Below are positions 4,871 to 5,135 of a stretch of 5,135 bases of DNA, piece by piece (position 1 is the first letter of the stretch; each line of letters opens with the position of its first letter). This DNA comes from an uncultured Pseudomonadales bacterium (GTDB lineage Bacteria; Pseudomonadota; Gammaproteobacteria; Pseudomonadales; Porticoccaceae), in assembly GCA_905478725.1 (NCBI GenBank), contig CAJQJT010000243.1, positions 1 through 5,135 on the forward strand, given 5' to 3'. The notes below the pieces were generated by a model. The model was not told the origin of the DNA and made no database searches. It saw only the letters and a program-made list of their open reading frames with translations. The position numbers were made by a program, and so were the translations under genes.

Positions 4871-5135
4871 ACGAATGCTTAATATAGAGTCAAATAGCTT
4901 GGAGGCTACCTGAATAATTTGTGCTGAGGCCTGATAAGCCTGCTGGAAGCGAATCAGATCAGCGGCTTCCTCATCGAGGCTGACGCCGGAAACCTGATCT
5001 TTTGAGACAACAGCCTGGTCATAGACCACCTGAATGGCATCCTGGGACATCATCGCCAGCGCCACTTTGCTGCCCACAGTGCCAACCAAGGTAATATAGG
5101 CTTCACTAAAGGTGCGCCCATCCCCCAAGACTTGC
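4868..5135 (-). CDS. flgK: Hook-associated protein FlgK (HAP1), C-terminal 88 residues only
   Basis: FlgK is the junction protein that caps the completed hook and joins it to FlgL. Only its C-terminal end lies in the window; the 5' part runs off the right edge. The visible residues carry the family's terminal signature: SGVSLDEEAADLIRFQQAYQ, then ASAQIIQVASKLFDSILSIR as the final residues. This is the helical D0 tail shared by rod, hook and junction proteins. A TTG at 5128 is in frame but is internal, since the frame stays open to the window edge at 5134. The stop TAA at 4870-4868 is embedded in the flgL ribosome site. Reading order flgK-flgL is the standard one. Confidence 0.96.
   Translation of the reverse strand, partial: QVLGDGRTFSEAYITLVGTVGSKVALAMMSQDAIQVVYDQAVVSKDQVSGVSLDEEAADLIRFQQAYQASAQIIQVASKLFDSILSIR

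Noticed and set aside
1..5135. A novel defence, mobile or biosynthetic system
   Set aside because: All coding capacity is accounted for by standard late flagellar genes. I found no transposase, integrase, attachment-site repeat, CRISPR repeat or RNA gene.

Overview
This window is a flagellar filament locus. It most resembles a Gammaproteobacterium, probably an aquatic or marine one. That placement rests on three things: short flagellins of about 300 residues with an enterobacterial/pseudomonad-like D0-D1 core, an E. coli-type sigma-28 (FliA) promoter, and the FlgK/FlgL/FliD sequence types. Genus cannot be read from the sequence. Every coding region encodes a protein exported through the flagellar type III apparatus and assembled outside the cell. 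No cysteine is present in any visible translated product.

Left part, plus strand (1-1587): two tandem flagellin genes. The first is cut by the window edge, leaving only its C-terminal 162 residues, and ends in a strong intrinsic terminator (543-573). A near-perfect sigma-28 promoter (595-621) then drives the second, complete flagellin (685-1587, 300 aa), which ends in a sister terminator (1653-1685). The genes are diverged paralogues in the middle but almost identical over the last 171 bases, which looks like recent gene conversion. Their terminators are also recognisably paralogous.

Right part, minus strand (5135 down to 1773): the order of transcription is flgK (C-terminal 88 residues only), then flgL (306 aa), then fliD (702 aa). 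flgK and flgL are 11 bases apart, with the flgL Shine-Dalgarno built on the flgK stop codon. flgL and fliD are separated by 54 bases that contain a perfect sigma-28 -10 box, so fliD may have its own late promoter as well as read-through. FliD is unusually large because of an expanded Ala/Ser/Thr/Gly-rich middle containing what look like three flagellin-hook IN-type modules.

The two blocks converge on the 185-base gap 1588-1772, which holds a small structured 3' region and a terminator with A and T tracts on both sides, suited to stopping transcription from either direction. Functionally, FlgK and FlgL form the hook-filament junction, FliD caps the growing tip, and the flagellins form the filament. 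flaG and fliS, often found next to flagellin and fliD, are not in this window. I see no mobile element, tRNA, rRNA, CRISPR array or evidently novel system. The interest here is in paralogue evolution, the FliD insertion and regulatory detail.
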